DNA of 64,000 bases from an uncultured Phascolarctobacterium sp. (GTDB taxonomy: Bacteria; Bacillota; Negativicutes; Acidaminococcales; Acidaminococcaceae), in contig URXU01000002.1 of assembly GCA_900552005.1 (NCBI GenBank), forward strand, positions 62,001 through 126,000, read 5' to 3'. The notes beneath the pieces are model-generated. The model ran no database searches and was not told where the DNA came from. It worked only from the letters and a program-made list of their open reading frames with translations. Positions 53,047-61,195 of the stretch are shown here, piece by piece (position 1 is the stretch's first letter; every line of letters begins with the position of its first letter). Position numbers and translations under genes: made by a program.

Positions 53047-54186
53047 TTAAATACTGCCTCTTTTGATAATATTTTCACCAAACCGTTTTTTCAGCGCGTC
53101 TACCGCCGTATTGCGCTGCATAAGCCTGCGGTCTTCATCAAAAGCAAGACTGCCGCTGCTGCCGTCGATCAGATTGGATACCGTTACGCCTAAAAGCCGT
53201 ACGCCTCTGCGCAAATCAATCTCCCGCAGCAATTTGACCGCCAGCCGGTAAATATCCTCGTCAAAATGTATATCTGTTTCACTGGTTATGCTGCGCGTAG
53301 ATATTTTAAAATCCGTAAATTTTACCTTGAGGGTCAGCGTATGACCGCTGTATCCCTTGCTGCGCAGCCTGAAACCTGTCTGCCCGCTTAAAACCAGCAG
53401 GGCCTGGCAACATTCAGCGAAGGAAAATAAGTCTTTGACAAAAGTAGTTTCTCTGCCAATAGATTTGGGAACCGAATCGGCATGCACCGGTCGCTGATCA
53501 ATACCTTGCGCCAGCAGCTGCACGTCATGCCAGTTTTTGCCGAAGACCTTCTGCAGGATCTGACGCTCCGCCAGGGCTAATTGCCCGATGGTGGCAATTC
53601 CATACTGCAGCAAAGCTTTTTCGGCCATTTTACCGATGCCAAAAATCTTTGTTACGGGAAAATCAGCAATAAAAGCTGCCGCATTTTCATGCCTGATAAT
53701 CGTAAAGCCATCTGGTTTTTGCAAATCCGATGCCATTTTCGCCAAAAATTTATTCGGCGCCAATCCCACGGAAGCAGTTAAACCAATTGTTTCAGCAATA
53801 CGCTGTTTTATCAGCCTGCCAATAGCTTCCGGAGCACCATAAAGTCTTTCCATGCCGCTGACATCCAGAAAGGCTTCATCAATTGATAACTGCTCAACAA
53901 CGGGCGCATATTCATGAAAAATGCTCATGACCTGCCTGGAAATTTCCTGATACCGCCGCATGCGTACGGGCACAAAAATTCCATGGGGACAAAGCTTTCT
54001 GGCCTGCGCAACCGGCATGGCTGAATGCACGCCATACCTGCGGGCCTCGTAAGAACAGGTTGAAACAACCCCACGCTCAGACTGCCCGCCTACAATAACC
54101 GGCAAATTGCGCAGCTGAGGATTATCAAGCTGCTCAATAGAAGCAAAAAAAGCATCCATATCGACATGCATAATCCATCTCAGCAT
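53047..54186 (-). CDS. dinB: DNA polymerase IV DinB
   Basis: A 379-residue Y-family translesion polymerase. It has MHVDMDAFFASIEQ (about 6-19) with a metal Asp, SIDEAFLDVSG (catalytic DE, about 102) and a C-terminal little-finger domain. The ATG at 54186 has AGGTG 5 nt upstream. It lacks an obvious beta-clamp motif at the very end that I could confirm. It is next to a permease with no clear link. Confidence 0.95.
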   Translation of the reverse strand: MLRWIMHVDMDAFFASIEQLDNPQLRNLPVIVGGQSERGVVSTCSYEARRYGVHSAMPVAQARKLCPHGIFVPVRMRRYQEISRQVMSIFHEYAPVVEQLSIDEAFLDVSGMERLYGAPEAIGRLIKQRIAETIGLTASVGLAPNKFLAKMASDLQKPDGFTIIRHENAAAFIADFPVTKIFGIGKMAEKALLQYGIATIGQLALAERQILQKVFGKNWHDVQLLAQGIDQRPVHADSVPKSIGRETTFVKDLFSFAECCQALLVLSGQTGFRLRSKGYSGHTLTLKVKFTDFKISTRSITSETDIHFDEDIYRLAVKLLREIDLRRGVRLLGVTVSNLIDGSSGSLAFDEDRRLMQRNTAVDALKKRFGENIIKRGSI

Positions 54187-54201
54187 TAATACACCTGCTT
54201 T

Positions 54202-55317
54202 CTAAATCATCAGTGCATAAACAGCAGCTCCTATCAGGACAAGTCCCGCAAAATTATAAAACAGGAACATTTTCAGATAGTTTCCCGCCTGATAAGGATG
54301 TTCCGCAGCAAACAGCTTATAGGAAATAACACTGGCCATGGAAGCAATCAAAGTTCCCAAGCCGCCAATATTCACACCCAAAAGCAGAGCCTCCGCTTCC
54401 TTAGTCAGTGCCGCTAAAAGCATGGCTGCCGGTACATTGCTGATCAGCTGACTGCTGACTAATGCCGCCAGATAAGTTCCTCCGGCGCTGTTTAAAACGT
54501 TATTCTGCAAAAAAGCAACTATATCCGTATGACTGATATTGCCGATAAAAACAAAAAAGCCAATAAAGGTTACAAGCAAAGAATAATCAACCTGCCGAAA
54601 CAGCTTCCGATTGAGCAGCAGCACCACTGCTGCGGTAAGCAGTAATGCCAAGTACTTGTCTACGCAATGCAGAACCGCTGCAATGTTGAAAAACAGTAAA
54701 AATAAATAAACCGCCGTAATCTTTCTTTCCGGGCATTGCAGCCGTTCCAAATGTAAAGATAACGGTCTGTTTCTGCCATTAAAAATAATTAAAAGAATAT
54801 AAGCTATCGAAAGCAGCATGGGCACCAGCATAATAGAAAAAAACTCACTGGCCGTAAAATCATAATGCGCATATAAAAATAAATTTTGCGGATTACCGGC
54901 CGGGGTAAACATGCTGCCAAGATTAGCTGCCAATGTCTGTAAAATAATAGTCTGCGGCATATCCATTTTGGCTTTCTTGCCGATAACCAGAGCCAAAGGC
55001 ACAAAAGTCAGCAAGGCAACGTCATTGGTAACAAACATGGAAGAAAGAAAGGTTATGCCTGTAAGTACCAGTATAATCTGCCGCCTGCTGCTGCAAAGCT
55101 GCAGCAGTTCCACCGCGCTCCAATCCAAAAAACGGATACTTTTCAGACCTGCGACCACCAGCATCAGAGCCCATAGTACGCTTAACACTTCCCAATCGAT
55201 ATATGACGCCTTTGGTGTATAAAATATAGAAGACACTAACGCCATAAGCACCGCGGCACTTAAAACTATTTCCTGTCTTATAAAGTTAATTATCTTGTGT
55301 AACAAAGTATCACCCAT
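54202..55317 (-). CDS. Ion-transporter superfamily permease (ArsB/SLC13-like)
   Basis: A permease of about 371 residues with 10-11 helices. TPAGNPQNLFLY is the GNPxNL motif of the IT superfamily (arsenite/DASS), and FVTNDVALLTFVPL precedes it. The ion or acid carried is not known. The start is uncertain: ATG 55317 is used, but a TTG at 55305 (GGGTG 5 nt upstream, giving LLHKIINF) aligns better with homologues I recall; the first possible ATG overlaps comF. Confidence 0.82.
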   Translation of the reverse strand: MGDTLLHKIINFIRQEIVLSAAVLMALVSSIFYTPKASYIDWEVLSVLWALMLVVAGLKSIRFLDWSAVELLQLCSSRRQIILVLTGITFLSSMFVTNDVALLTFVPLALVIGKKAKMDMPQTIILQTLAANLGSMFTPAGNPQNLFLYAHYDFTASEFFSIMLVPMLLSIAYILLIIFNGRNRPLSLHLERLQCPERKITAVYLFLLFFNIAAVLHCVDKYLALLLTAAVVLLLNRKLFRQVDYSLLVTFIGFFVFIGNISHTDIVAFLQNNVLNSAGGTYLAALVSSQLISNVPAAMLLAALTKEAEALLLGVNIGGLGTLIASMASVISYKLFAAEHPYQAGNYLKMFLFYNFAGLVLIGAAVYALMI

Positions 55318-55345
55318 TATCAAATGCATCTGTCTTATAAATTTT

Positions 55346-56017
55346 TCATTGCCAGTTATCCCTGCTGGCAGCAAAAGCCAGCGCGCTGACTTTTGCTGCT
55401 CCCGCTGAATATAAAGCAGCTGCAGCTTCCCGCATAGTGCTGCCGGTAGTAAAAATGTCATCACACAGCAAAATTTTTTTACCGCTTACCTGATGCAAAA
55501 CCTTAAAACATCCCTGCAGTTCCTGCCTGCGCAGTTCCGGTTCCAGTTCATACAGGGGCAAAGTTGGACGGATTCTTTGCAGCAGGTTTGGGCGCCATCT
55601 TTTTCTGTCCAGGGAAGAAAAAATTGCTTCCGGCACATCAAATCCTCGCCGCTGCCGCCTCTCTGCCGATGTAGGAATACCGGCGATAATATCATACGAG
55701 GAAGTAAAAACGTTCATCCTTTCAGGCAAGGACAGGCAAGCTTCTTCCTTTAAGCAGGGTAAAAAATCTCTCTGCCGCTCAAATTTTATCCGATGCAAGA
55801 TTTGCTGCAGCTGCCGCTCATATTTATACAGCAGAAAGATTTCCGCCAGTACATCGTCATTTTTAATAACTTTCTGCAGCTGAAAACCTCGCCGGCAGGA
55901 AGCGCAAAAACAGCCGTCATCAATTGTCTGCCCGCAAACCTGACAGCGCCGCGGATAAAATATCTCTCCCAGCAGCCGCAGATAATAATTAAAATTTTGT
56001 TTAGCTGAAAATATCAC
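55346..56017 (-). CDS. comF: ComF family phosphoribosyltransferase-like protein
   Basis: A 223-residue late-competence/DNA-processing protein. A zinc-type array CQVCG...CFCASC begins the protein and a PRTase motif LLCDDIFTTGSTM lies near the C-terminus. I choose GTG 56017, with AGGA about 5 nt upstream, because no Met is available and it starts shortly before the Cys array; it overlaps recD2 by 17 bp. ComF aids single-strand DNA handling in transformation; its exact reaction is unknown. Confidence 0.88.
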   Translation of the reverse strand: MIFSAKQNFNYYLRLLGEIFYPRRCQVCGQTIDDGCFCASCRRGFQLQKVIKNDDVLAEIFLLYKYERQLQQILHRIKFERQRDFLPCLKEEACLSLPERMNVFTSSYDIIAGIPTSAERRQRRGFDVPEAIFSSLDRKRWRPNLLQRIRPTLPLYELEPELRRQELQGCFKVLHQVSGKKILLCDDIFTTGSTMREAAAALYSAGAAKVSALAFAASRDNWQ

Positions 56018-58163
56018 TGTCTTCCTGCAGCCTTTCTGCCAGCAGCGAATATCTGCGGCGTGTTCTATCATTTTCCACCGCCGTCCGTACAGCAGTTCTG
56101 GTACCGATAACCTGAACCTGTTCCTTGGCTCTGGTCACAGCAGTATAGAAAAGATTACGCTGCAGCATAATATAATGGCTTGGCACCATCATCAGCAGTA
56201 CGCAGGGATATTCACTGCCCTGAGATTTATGAACACTCATGGCATAAGCCAGCTGCAGTTCCTCTACTTCACTTTGGGTGTAGCTGACATACTCTCCCTC
56301 TGCCCTTTCAGGATAAGCCACAGTCACATTTTTGCCGTCAATCCTGATAATCCTGCCTATATCACCGTTAAAAACATCTTTTTCATAATTATTGCGTATC
56401 TGCATAACCTTGTCGCCTACCCGCAGAACATTCCCCGGAATATTAATTTCCGCTTTATTAACAGCAGGCGGGTTTAGATGCTGCTGCAGAAGCTTATTCA
56501 GGTTCTGAACTCCGCAGGGATTTTTATGCATTGGCGAAAGCACCTGCACGCTGCGCCAGTCCTTTTGCGCTGCCAGTCCAGCATAAGTTTTTGCCGCATA
56601 CTCGGCAGCCGCATTTTCATCAGTAAATTCCATCAGGGAAAAATCACTGCCGGCAACGAACTCCGGCATTTGCCCATGATTGATTTTATGCGCATTAATG
56701 ACAATGGGACTGACCTCTGCCTGACGAAAGACGTTTTCCAGTCTTACTACGGGCATCTTACCTGAGCGAATCATATCTTTCAGTACGGAACCGGCGCCTA
56801 CTGACGGCAGCTGGTCCACATCACCCACAAAAATCAGGCGGCAGCCTCCGGGAACTGCCTGCAGCAGATGATAAGTCAGATTAATATCCAGCATAGAGGC
56901 TTCATCGACTATAATTGCTTCCGCGTCCAAGGGCTCGCTGTCATCCTTGCCAAAACAAAATCCTTCGCTGTTCGGCTGATATTCCAGCAGTCTATGGACT
57001 GTCAAAGCCGGATGACCGGCAGATTCGGCCAGTCTTCTGGCAGCTCTGCCAGTAGGTGCCGCCAGCAAAATGCGGCAGCCCGCCTTTTCCAAAACATTGA
57101 TGATTCCTTTGACAACCGTTGTTTTGCCGGTACCTGGTCCGCCGGTCAGCACAAATACGCCATGTTTCAAAGAAGCATAAATTGCTTCTTTCTGAGCCTC
57201 CGCCAAGGCAATGCCTGCTTCAGCTTCCCAATCGGCAATAACTTTGTCAGCATCCACCCTGCCCACCGGATTGACATGATCCCGTAAAAACAGCAGGCGT
57301 CGTGCTGTTCCCACCTCTGCCCGGTAAAGGTATTCCGGATAAATCAAACGCATGCCGCCAATTTCTTCTATGCGCAGCAAATCGCGCTCCAGCAGATCAT
57401 TAAAAACATGCTGCACAGCTTCCGGCTCAATCACCAGCAGCCTGACAGTCTCCCTGAGCAGCAATTCTTCCGGTACGCAGGTATGTCCCGCAGCAGCAGC
57501 CTGAGTAACTGCATAACTAAGACCGGCAATAATTCTTTCACTGCAGTCACGCGGCATCCCCATAGCCATGGCAATTCTGTCCGCTGTTTTAAATCCGATA
57601 CCGCTGATATCATTAGCCAGACTGTAAGGATTCTCTTTAATTCTTACAATGGCTGTGCTGCCGTAAATGGCCTGCAATCTGGCAGCATAACCGCTGCTGA
57701 CTCCATGGGATTCCAAAAACAGCATCAGCTCCCGCATTTCTGAAAGCTCCGCATAAGCAGCGCCGATATCAGCTGCTTTTTTAGCGCTGATACCTTTAAT
57801 TTCCGCCAAACGCTCAGGACAGCTGCCCAAAATCTCCAAGGTTTGTTCGCCAAAATACTCTACTATTCTGGCGGCGGTGACCTTGCCTACGCCCCTAATG
57901 GCTCCGGAAGCCAGAAAGCGCTCAATTCCCAAGGCAGAAGTAGGCTGCTGCACATTGCAAATTACCGCATCAAACTGTCTGCCGAATCTGCTGTGTTCCG
58001 TCCACTGACCTTCCAAGATAAGATGCTCGCCCAGATAAGGAGCAGCACCGTGATAAACAGCTGTCACCCGGCCTTCGCTGCGGCTGCTGAGACGCAGCAC
58101 GCAAAACATTCCGTCATCACTTTGAAAAATTATGTCTTCCAATAAGCCTTCCAGCTTTTCCAT
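56001..58163 (-). CDS. recD2: RecD2-type ATP-dependent DNA helicase
   Basis: A 720-residue superfamily 1B helicase. N-terminal OB and helix-hairpin-helix repeats are visible (IRGVGKVTAARIVEYFG; IKGISAKKAADI). Then come Walker A GGPGTGKTTVV (about 345), Walker B DEASM, GDVDQLPSVG and the C-terminal motif TRAKEQVQVIG. RecD2 works outside RecBCD in repair and fork stability. The ATG at 58163 has GGTG 5 nt upstream. comF overlaps its end. Confidence 0.95.
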   Translation of the reverse strand: MEKLEGLLEDIIFQSDDGMFCVLRLSSRSEGRVTAVYHGAAPYLGEHLILEGQWTEHSRFGRQFDAVICNVQQPTSALGIERFLASGAIRGVGKVTAARIVEYFGEQTLEILGSCPERLAEIKGISAKKAADIGAAYAELSEMRELMLFLESHGVSSGYAARLQAIYGSTAIVRIKENPYSLANDISGIGFKTADRIAMAMGMPRDCSERIIAGLSYAVTQAAAAGHTCVPEELLLRETVRLLVIEPEAVQHVFNDLLERDLLRIEEIGGMRLIYPEYLYRAEVGTARRLLFLRDHVNPVGRVDADKVIADWEAEAGIALAEAQKEAIYASLKHGVFVLTGGPGTGKTTVVKGIINVLEKAGCRILLAAPTGRAARRLAESAGHPALTVHRLLEYQPNSEGFCFGKDDSEPLDAEAIIVDEASMLDINLTYHLLQAVPGGCRLIFVGDVDQLPSVGAGSVLKDMIRSGKMPVVRLENVFRQAEVSPIVINAHKINHGQMPEFVAGSDFSLMEFTDENAAAEYAAKTYAGLAAQKDWRSVQVLSPMHKNPCGVQNLNKLLQQHLNPPAVNKAEINIPGNVLRVGDKVMQIRNNYEKDVFNGDIGRIIRIDGKNVTVAYPERAEGEYVSYTQSEVEELQLAYAMSVHKSQGSEYPCVLLMMVPSHYIMLQRNLFYTAVTRAKEQVQVIGTRTAVRTAVENDRTRRRYSLLAERLQEDSDIFS

Positions 58164-58249
58164 CTTTTCACCGCCATAATGAAACAAATGTTCTCTTTTA
58201 TATTCAGTATTATAACACGATTTTCCGGCAAAATAAAACACTGCTCTTT

Positions 58250-58278
58250 TTGACAAACATAAATCTTTTCGCTATAAT
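58250..58278 (+). promoter_or_regulatory. Promoter of the speD-like gene
   Basis: Consensus TTGACA (58250-58255), 17-bp spacer, TATAAT (58273-58278). Confidence 0.88.
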
Positions 58279-58310
58279 AAAATATACTTTAAATGCTTAG
58301 GAGTGTCACT

Positions 58311-58781
58311 GTGAAAATCAAAAAATTTACTGGTAAACTTATCGCTGTTGATATGTATAATTGCAGTGCAGCTATTTTAAATAATCCTGATGATACGGAA
58401 TCTGCCCTGAAAAAGGCATGCGAGGATTTTTCTCTGCAACCTTATCAAATCATCCGTACCAATGAAGAAAATCAAAGTGAATACTCACTCATCGCCATCT
58501 GCAAACAGGGCCATGTAGCACTGCATCTTTATCCTGAAGTAGGATTTGCAACTGCAGACGTATACAGCTGCTACGAAAATGCCGAACCGGCAGGCATGGC
58601 ACGTTTTCTGCGCAGTTATCTGGATGCGGATAAATCCAAGATAACATTACTGGATCGTGCTGATTTCGGCAGCGAAAGCGATATGAAACCGCATCGCCGT
58701 TCCAACATCAAATTTATTCGTCGCACCCAAAACTTTGGCGGCAAACTGAAAAAAATGATGATGAAACCACGTTCTATCTAA
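58311..58781 (+). CDS. SpeD/AdoMetDC-like protein lacking the pyruvoyl serine
   Basis: A 156-residue member of the SAM decarboxylase fold. The conserved core is CKQGHVALHLYPEVGFATAD. The motif normally reads ESH-x3-H, with Ser cleaved to form the pyruvoyl group; here that Ser is Gly67. The catalytic His (H72) and Cys (C87) equivalents are kept at the expected spacing. The enzyme would not self-process as SpeD does, so it is probably not an active SAM decarboxylase. The GTG at 58311 has AGGAG 7 nt upstream. No speE adjoins. A hairpin terminator follows. Confidence 0.82.
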   Translation: MKIKKFTGKLIAVDMYNCSAAILNNPDDTESALKKACEDFSLQPYQIIRTNEENQSEYSLIAICKQGHVALHLYPEVGFATADVYSCYENAEPAGMARFLRSYLDADKSKITLLDRADFGSESDMKPHRRSNIKFIRRTQNFGGKLKKMMMKPRSI

Positions 58782-58786
58782 AAAAT

Positions 58787-58810
58787 AAAGCTGCCGCAAG
58801 GCAGCTTTTC
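58787..58810 (+). terminator. Terminator after the speD-like gene
   Basis: The stem AAAGCTGCC/GGCAGCTTT with a GCAA loop ends in a short T run. Confidence 0.7.
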
Positions 58811-58843
58811 TTATATCTACGTTTATTATACAGGAGGCATATC

Positions 58844-59536
58844 ATGAAATATCTATTCTGGGATATCGACGGCACACTGCTGCTTACCGGAGGTGCCGGC
58901 GCCAACGCCATGCTCGATGTCATTAAAGAACATTATTTTCTAAAAGATTTCAAGTTTCAAAAATCACTGGCAGGACGCACAGATTCCGAAATCATCAAAG
59001 AAGCGGTGCTGCAGATCAAAGGCCATTTTCATGCGGCAGACGCAGCCAGCCTTTTGATTCGCTATCACATGGCTCTGCCGAAATACCTTAACCGCTATCA
59101 GGGTTATGTTCTTCCCCACGTTCAAAAAACTCTGGATTATTTTTCCCATCTTGACAGTCAGTTTACCAACTGCCTGCTTACAGGTAATACCAAAACGGCC
59201 GCCAAGCTCAAGCTCTCTCACTATCAACTGGACCAGTATTTTGATTTTAACCGCAGCGTTTTTGGCGAATTAAGCGAAGATCGTACTGAACTGGCCAAAA
59301 TTGCCTGGCAGCGTTTTTATGTACGCGACCCGGAAATTAGTACCAAAGATTTTATTTTTATCGGCGATACACCCAATGACGTTCTATGTGCCAACGCTAT
59401 CGACGCCAAATGCCTTGTGGTCCTGGCCGGCTCTCACTACAAACCGGAAGATTTTCAGGAAGTGAAGCCCTGGAAAATCTTGCAAACCTTGCCGGAAAAT
59501 CCTGCTGAACTGCAAAAACTCTTTGAAGAAGCCTGA
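58844..59536 (+). CDS. HAD-superfamily phosphatase (phosphoglycolate phosphatase-like)
   Basis: A 230-residue HAD hydrolase. The nucleophile motif is FWDIDGTLL (about 6), TGNTK is motif 2 and GDTPNDVLCA (about 177) is motif 4. The cap domain is the helical PGP type. The substrate cannot be told. AGGAGG precedes the ATG. It probably shares a transcript with the pentapeptide-repeat gene, which begins at its stop. Confidence 0.9.
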   Translation: MKYLFWDIDGTLLLTGGAGANAMLDVIKEHYFLKDFKFQKSLAGRTDSEIIKEAVLQIKGHFHAADAASLLIRYHMALPKYLNRYQGYVLPHVQKTLDYFSHLDSQFTNCLLTGNTKTAAKLKLSHYQLDQYFDFNRSVFGELSEDRTELAKIAWQRFYVRDPEISTKDFIFIGDTPNDVLCANAIDAKCLVVLAGSHYKPEDFQEVKPWKILQTLPENPAELQKLFEEA

Positions 59537-59540
59537 GGAT

Positions 59541-60281
59541 ATGATGATGAAAAAAATTCTTCTGACCTGCTTGCTGCTTATTTACACAGCCAGTGCCGGC
59601 GCCTATAATAATCAAGACATCGCCGCAGTGCAGTCCGGCTTTGACTGCATTAACGGTGATCTTTCAGGAGCAGACCTTTCAGGCATGAACCTTGCCGGAC
59701 GCAATTTCACAGGTACTGATTTTTCTGAGGCCCGTCTGGTGAAAACCAATCTGGAAAACTGCCGGCTTACAGACGCTGATTTTTCTCATGCCTTTCTTCA
59801 GCAGTCCAATCTGCGCAACACTCAGGCAGAAAAAGCTGATTTCAGCTATGTCTCTGCCCCGGAAGCAGATTTTACCAATGCCAACCTTGCGGGAGCTAAT
59901 TTATACCGCAGTCAGATGAACGGCTGCCGCTTCTTAAATGCTGATTTGCGCGGTATTCACGCTGAGGAATCATCATGGGATAAAATCAGAGCTGATTATG
60001 CCGATTTTTCCTATGCCAATATGCCATACTGCTGGTTCTATCAGGCTCAGCTGCGCAATACCCTGTTTGAAGGTGCCAATCTCTATAAAGCAAAAATGCA
60101 GCAGGCCGATTTAACCGATGCGCAGCTGCGCAGTGCTAAAATGGGACGCGCTTTTTTATATCAGGCCAATCTTACCAATACTAATTTTAATGCGGCTGTT
60201 TTGGAATATGCCGATCTGCGCAATGCCAAAATGAATTACACGGAATTTGGTACGGCTTTTAAAGACAACGCAAAATTTTAA
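59541..60281 (+). CDS. Exported pentapeptide-repeat protein
   Basis: A 246-residue protein. A signal peptide (KKILLTCLLLIYTASAGA) is followed by about 30 A(D/N)Lxx-type repeats, such as LSGADLSGMNL and ANLAGANLY, through to the C-terminus, which would fold as a right-handed quadrilateral helix. Several candidate starts follow GAGG; ATG 59541 is used. Function is unknown; exported members are not well studied. It lacks extra domains and has a hairpin terminator downstream. Confidence 0.85.
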   Translation: MMMKKILLTCLLLIYTASAGAYNNQDIAAVQSGFDCINGDLSGADLSGMNLAGRNFTGTDFSEARLVKTNLENCRLTDADFSHAFLQQSNLRNTQAEKADFSYVSAPEADFTNANLAGANLYRSQMNGCRFLNADLRGIHAEESSWDKIRADYADFSYANMPYCWFYQAQLRNTLFEGANLYKAKMQQADLTDAQLRSAKMGRAFLYQANLTNTNFNAAVLEYADLRNAKMNYTEFGTAFKDNAKF

Positions 60282-60288
60282 ATCCGTA

Positions 60289-60331
60289 AGCACTTCTCAA
60301 AAATATTTCATTGATGAGAAGTGCTGTTTTT
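60289..60331 (+). terminator. Terminator of the HAD-pentapeptide operon
   Basis: The stem AGCACTTCTCA/TGAGAAGTGCT with a 15-base loop is followed by GTTTTT. Confidence 0.8.
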
Positions 60332-60435
60332 ATGAAGAGATTCAAGAGCAGCCTAAATAAGCTATGCACTGCTTAAAAAATTAAATGCACAAGGCAATAC
60401 CGGCATACGCTGTTCAACAAAAAAGCATAAGAGCA

Positions 60436-60466
60436 TAAAAAAAGAACCGCCTAAAAAGCGGTTCTA
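60436..60466 (-). terminator. tRNA-Pro transcript terminator
   Basis: The stem AGAACCGC/GCGGTTCT with a 7-base loop is followed by T7 on the minus strand, 12 bp past the tRNA 3' end. The remainder of 60332-60435 shows no gene. Confidence 0.8.
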
Positions 60467-60477
60467 AATTTTTAAGT

Positions 60478-60554
60478 TGGTCGGGGCGGCGAGATTCGAA
60501 CTCACGGCCTCTTGTACCCGAAACAAGCGCGCTACCAAACTGCGCCACGCCCCG
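60478..60554 (-). tRNA. tRNA-Pro (anticodon CGG)
   Basis: The minus strand folds as a full cloverleaf with encoded CCA (60478-60480). Acceptor CGGGGCG/CGCCCCG, D arm GCGCAGTTTGGTAGCGC, anticodon stem CTTGT/ACAAG with loop TTCGGGT (anticodon CGG), and T arm with GTTCGAATC. It reads the codon CCG. Confidence 0.95.
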
Positions 60555-60586
60555 ACATGTACTGATTAACATCAGCAACATGGACT

Positions 60587-60615
60587 ATTATAAAGCAATG
60601 TTCTTAATCTGTCAA
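60587..60615 (-). promoter_or_regulatory. tRNA-Pro promoter
   Basis: Consensus on the minus strand: TTGACA (60610-60615), 17-bp spacer, TATAAT (60587-60592). Confidence 0.88.
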
Positions 60616-60629
60616 CACTTTTTTATAAT

Positions 60630-60965
60630 TTATCCCTGAGTAACTACTCGAATGCTGGTAACTTCAAAAGCTTCAGCAATTGCAGGCAGGCATTCGCGCT
60701 CAATATTGGTACGGTGCAGTTCATTTTCCGCAACAATCATGATACGATTGCCAGCATAATTAATGTTATGAACATTACTGATCAGACGGTGAAAAGTTTC
60801 TTCACCTAAAATCGCCTTCAGCTTTTGTAATTTTTCCATTACATAAGGTTTTTCTTCTGCCATCCTTTTTTCCAAAGGAGAAAAAGGTACTGTTACAACA
60901 CGGGCATCACGAGCCAGGACAAACTTTTCTTCACCCTCACCAGGTACAACCAAATCGTCACGCAT
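60630..60965 (-). CDS. Small protein with a DnaA N-terminal-like region
   Basis: A 111-residue protein I cannot name with confidence. After an N-terminal extended stretch, residues about 45-105 (ILGEETFHRLISN...IMIVAENELHRTNIERE) recall the DnaA domain I fold, which binds DnaB and other partners. The ATG at 60965 follows GGAGG and is preferred over an ATG at 60980, which contains the ribosome site. It precedes tRNA-Pro on the same strand. Its role is unknown; the DnaA likeness is inference. Confidence 0.65.
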   Translation of the reverse strand: MRDDLVVPGEGEEKFVLARDARVVTVPFSPLEKRMAEEKPYVMEKLQKLKAILGEETFHRLISNVHNINYAGNRIMIVAENELHRTNIERECLPAIAEAFEVTSIRVVTQG

Positions 60966-61097
60966 ATTATAGACCTCCATATTTAAACTTGTAAAAGTAT
61001 AAAAGCATTTTACATTATCTTTTATTATATGCTAACGGCTACTAACAGTCAAGACAGGCAGCCGCTGTCCATCAGCACTCCGCCTTTATGTTCACGT

Positions 61098-61126
61098 TTG
61101 CGAAAAACACGGCGATATTGTATAAT
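61098..61126 (+). promoter_or_regulatory. tyrS promoter
   Basis: TTGCGA (61098-61103), 17-bp spacer, TATAAT (61121-61126). The leader is only about 60 nt, so no T-box can fit. Confidence 0.75.
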
Positions 61127-61195
61127 ATTATCGATTTTAGCTTATTTTACAGCCTAAAGATAAAGGTTGTTGTTTGAATATTAGGAGGTTATTTG

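Noticed and set aside
61098..61195. T-box before tyrS
   Set aside because: The leader after the promoter is about 60 nt, too short, with no T-box sequence.
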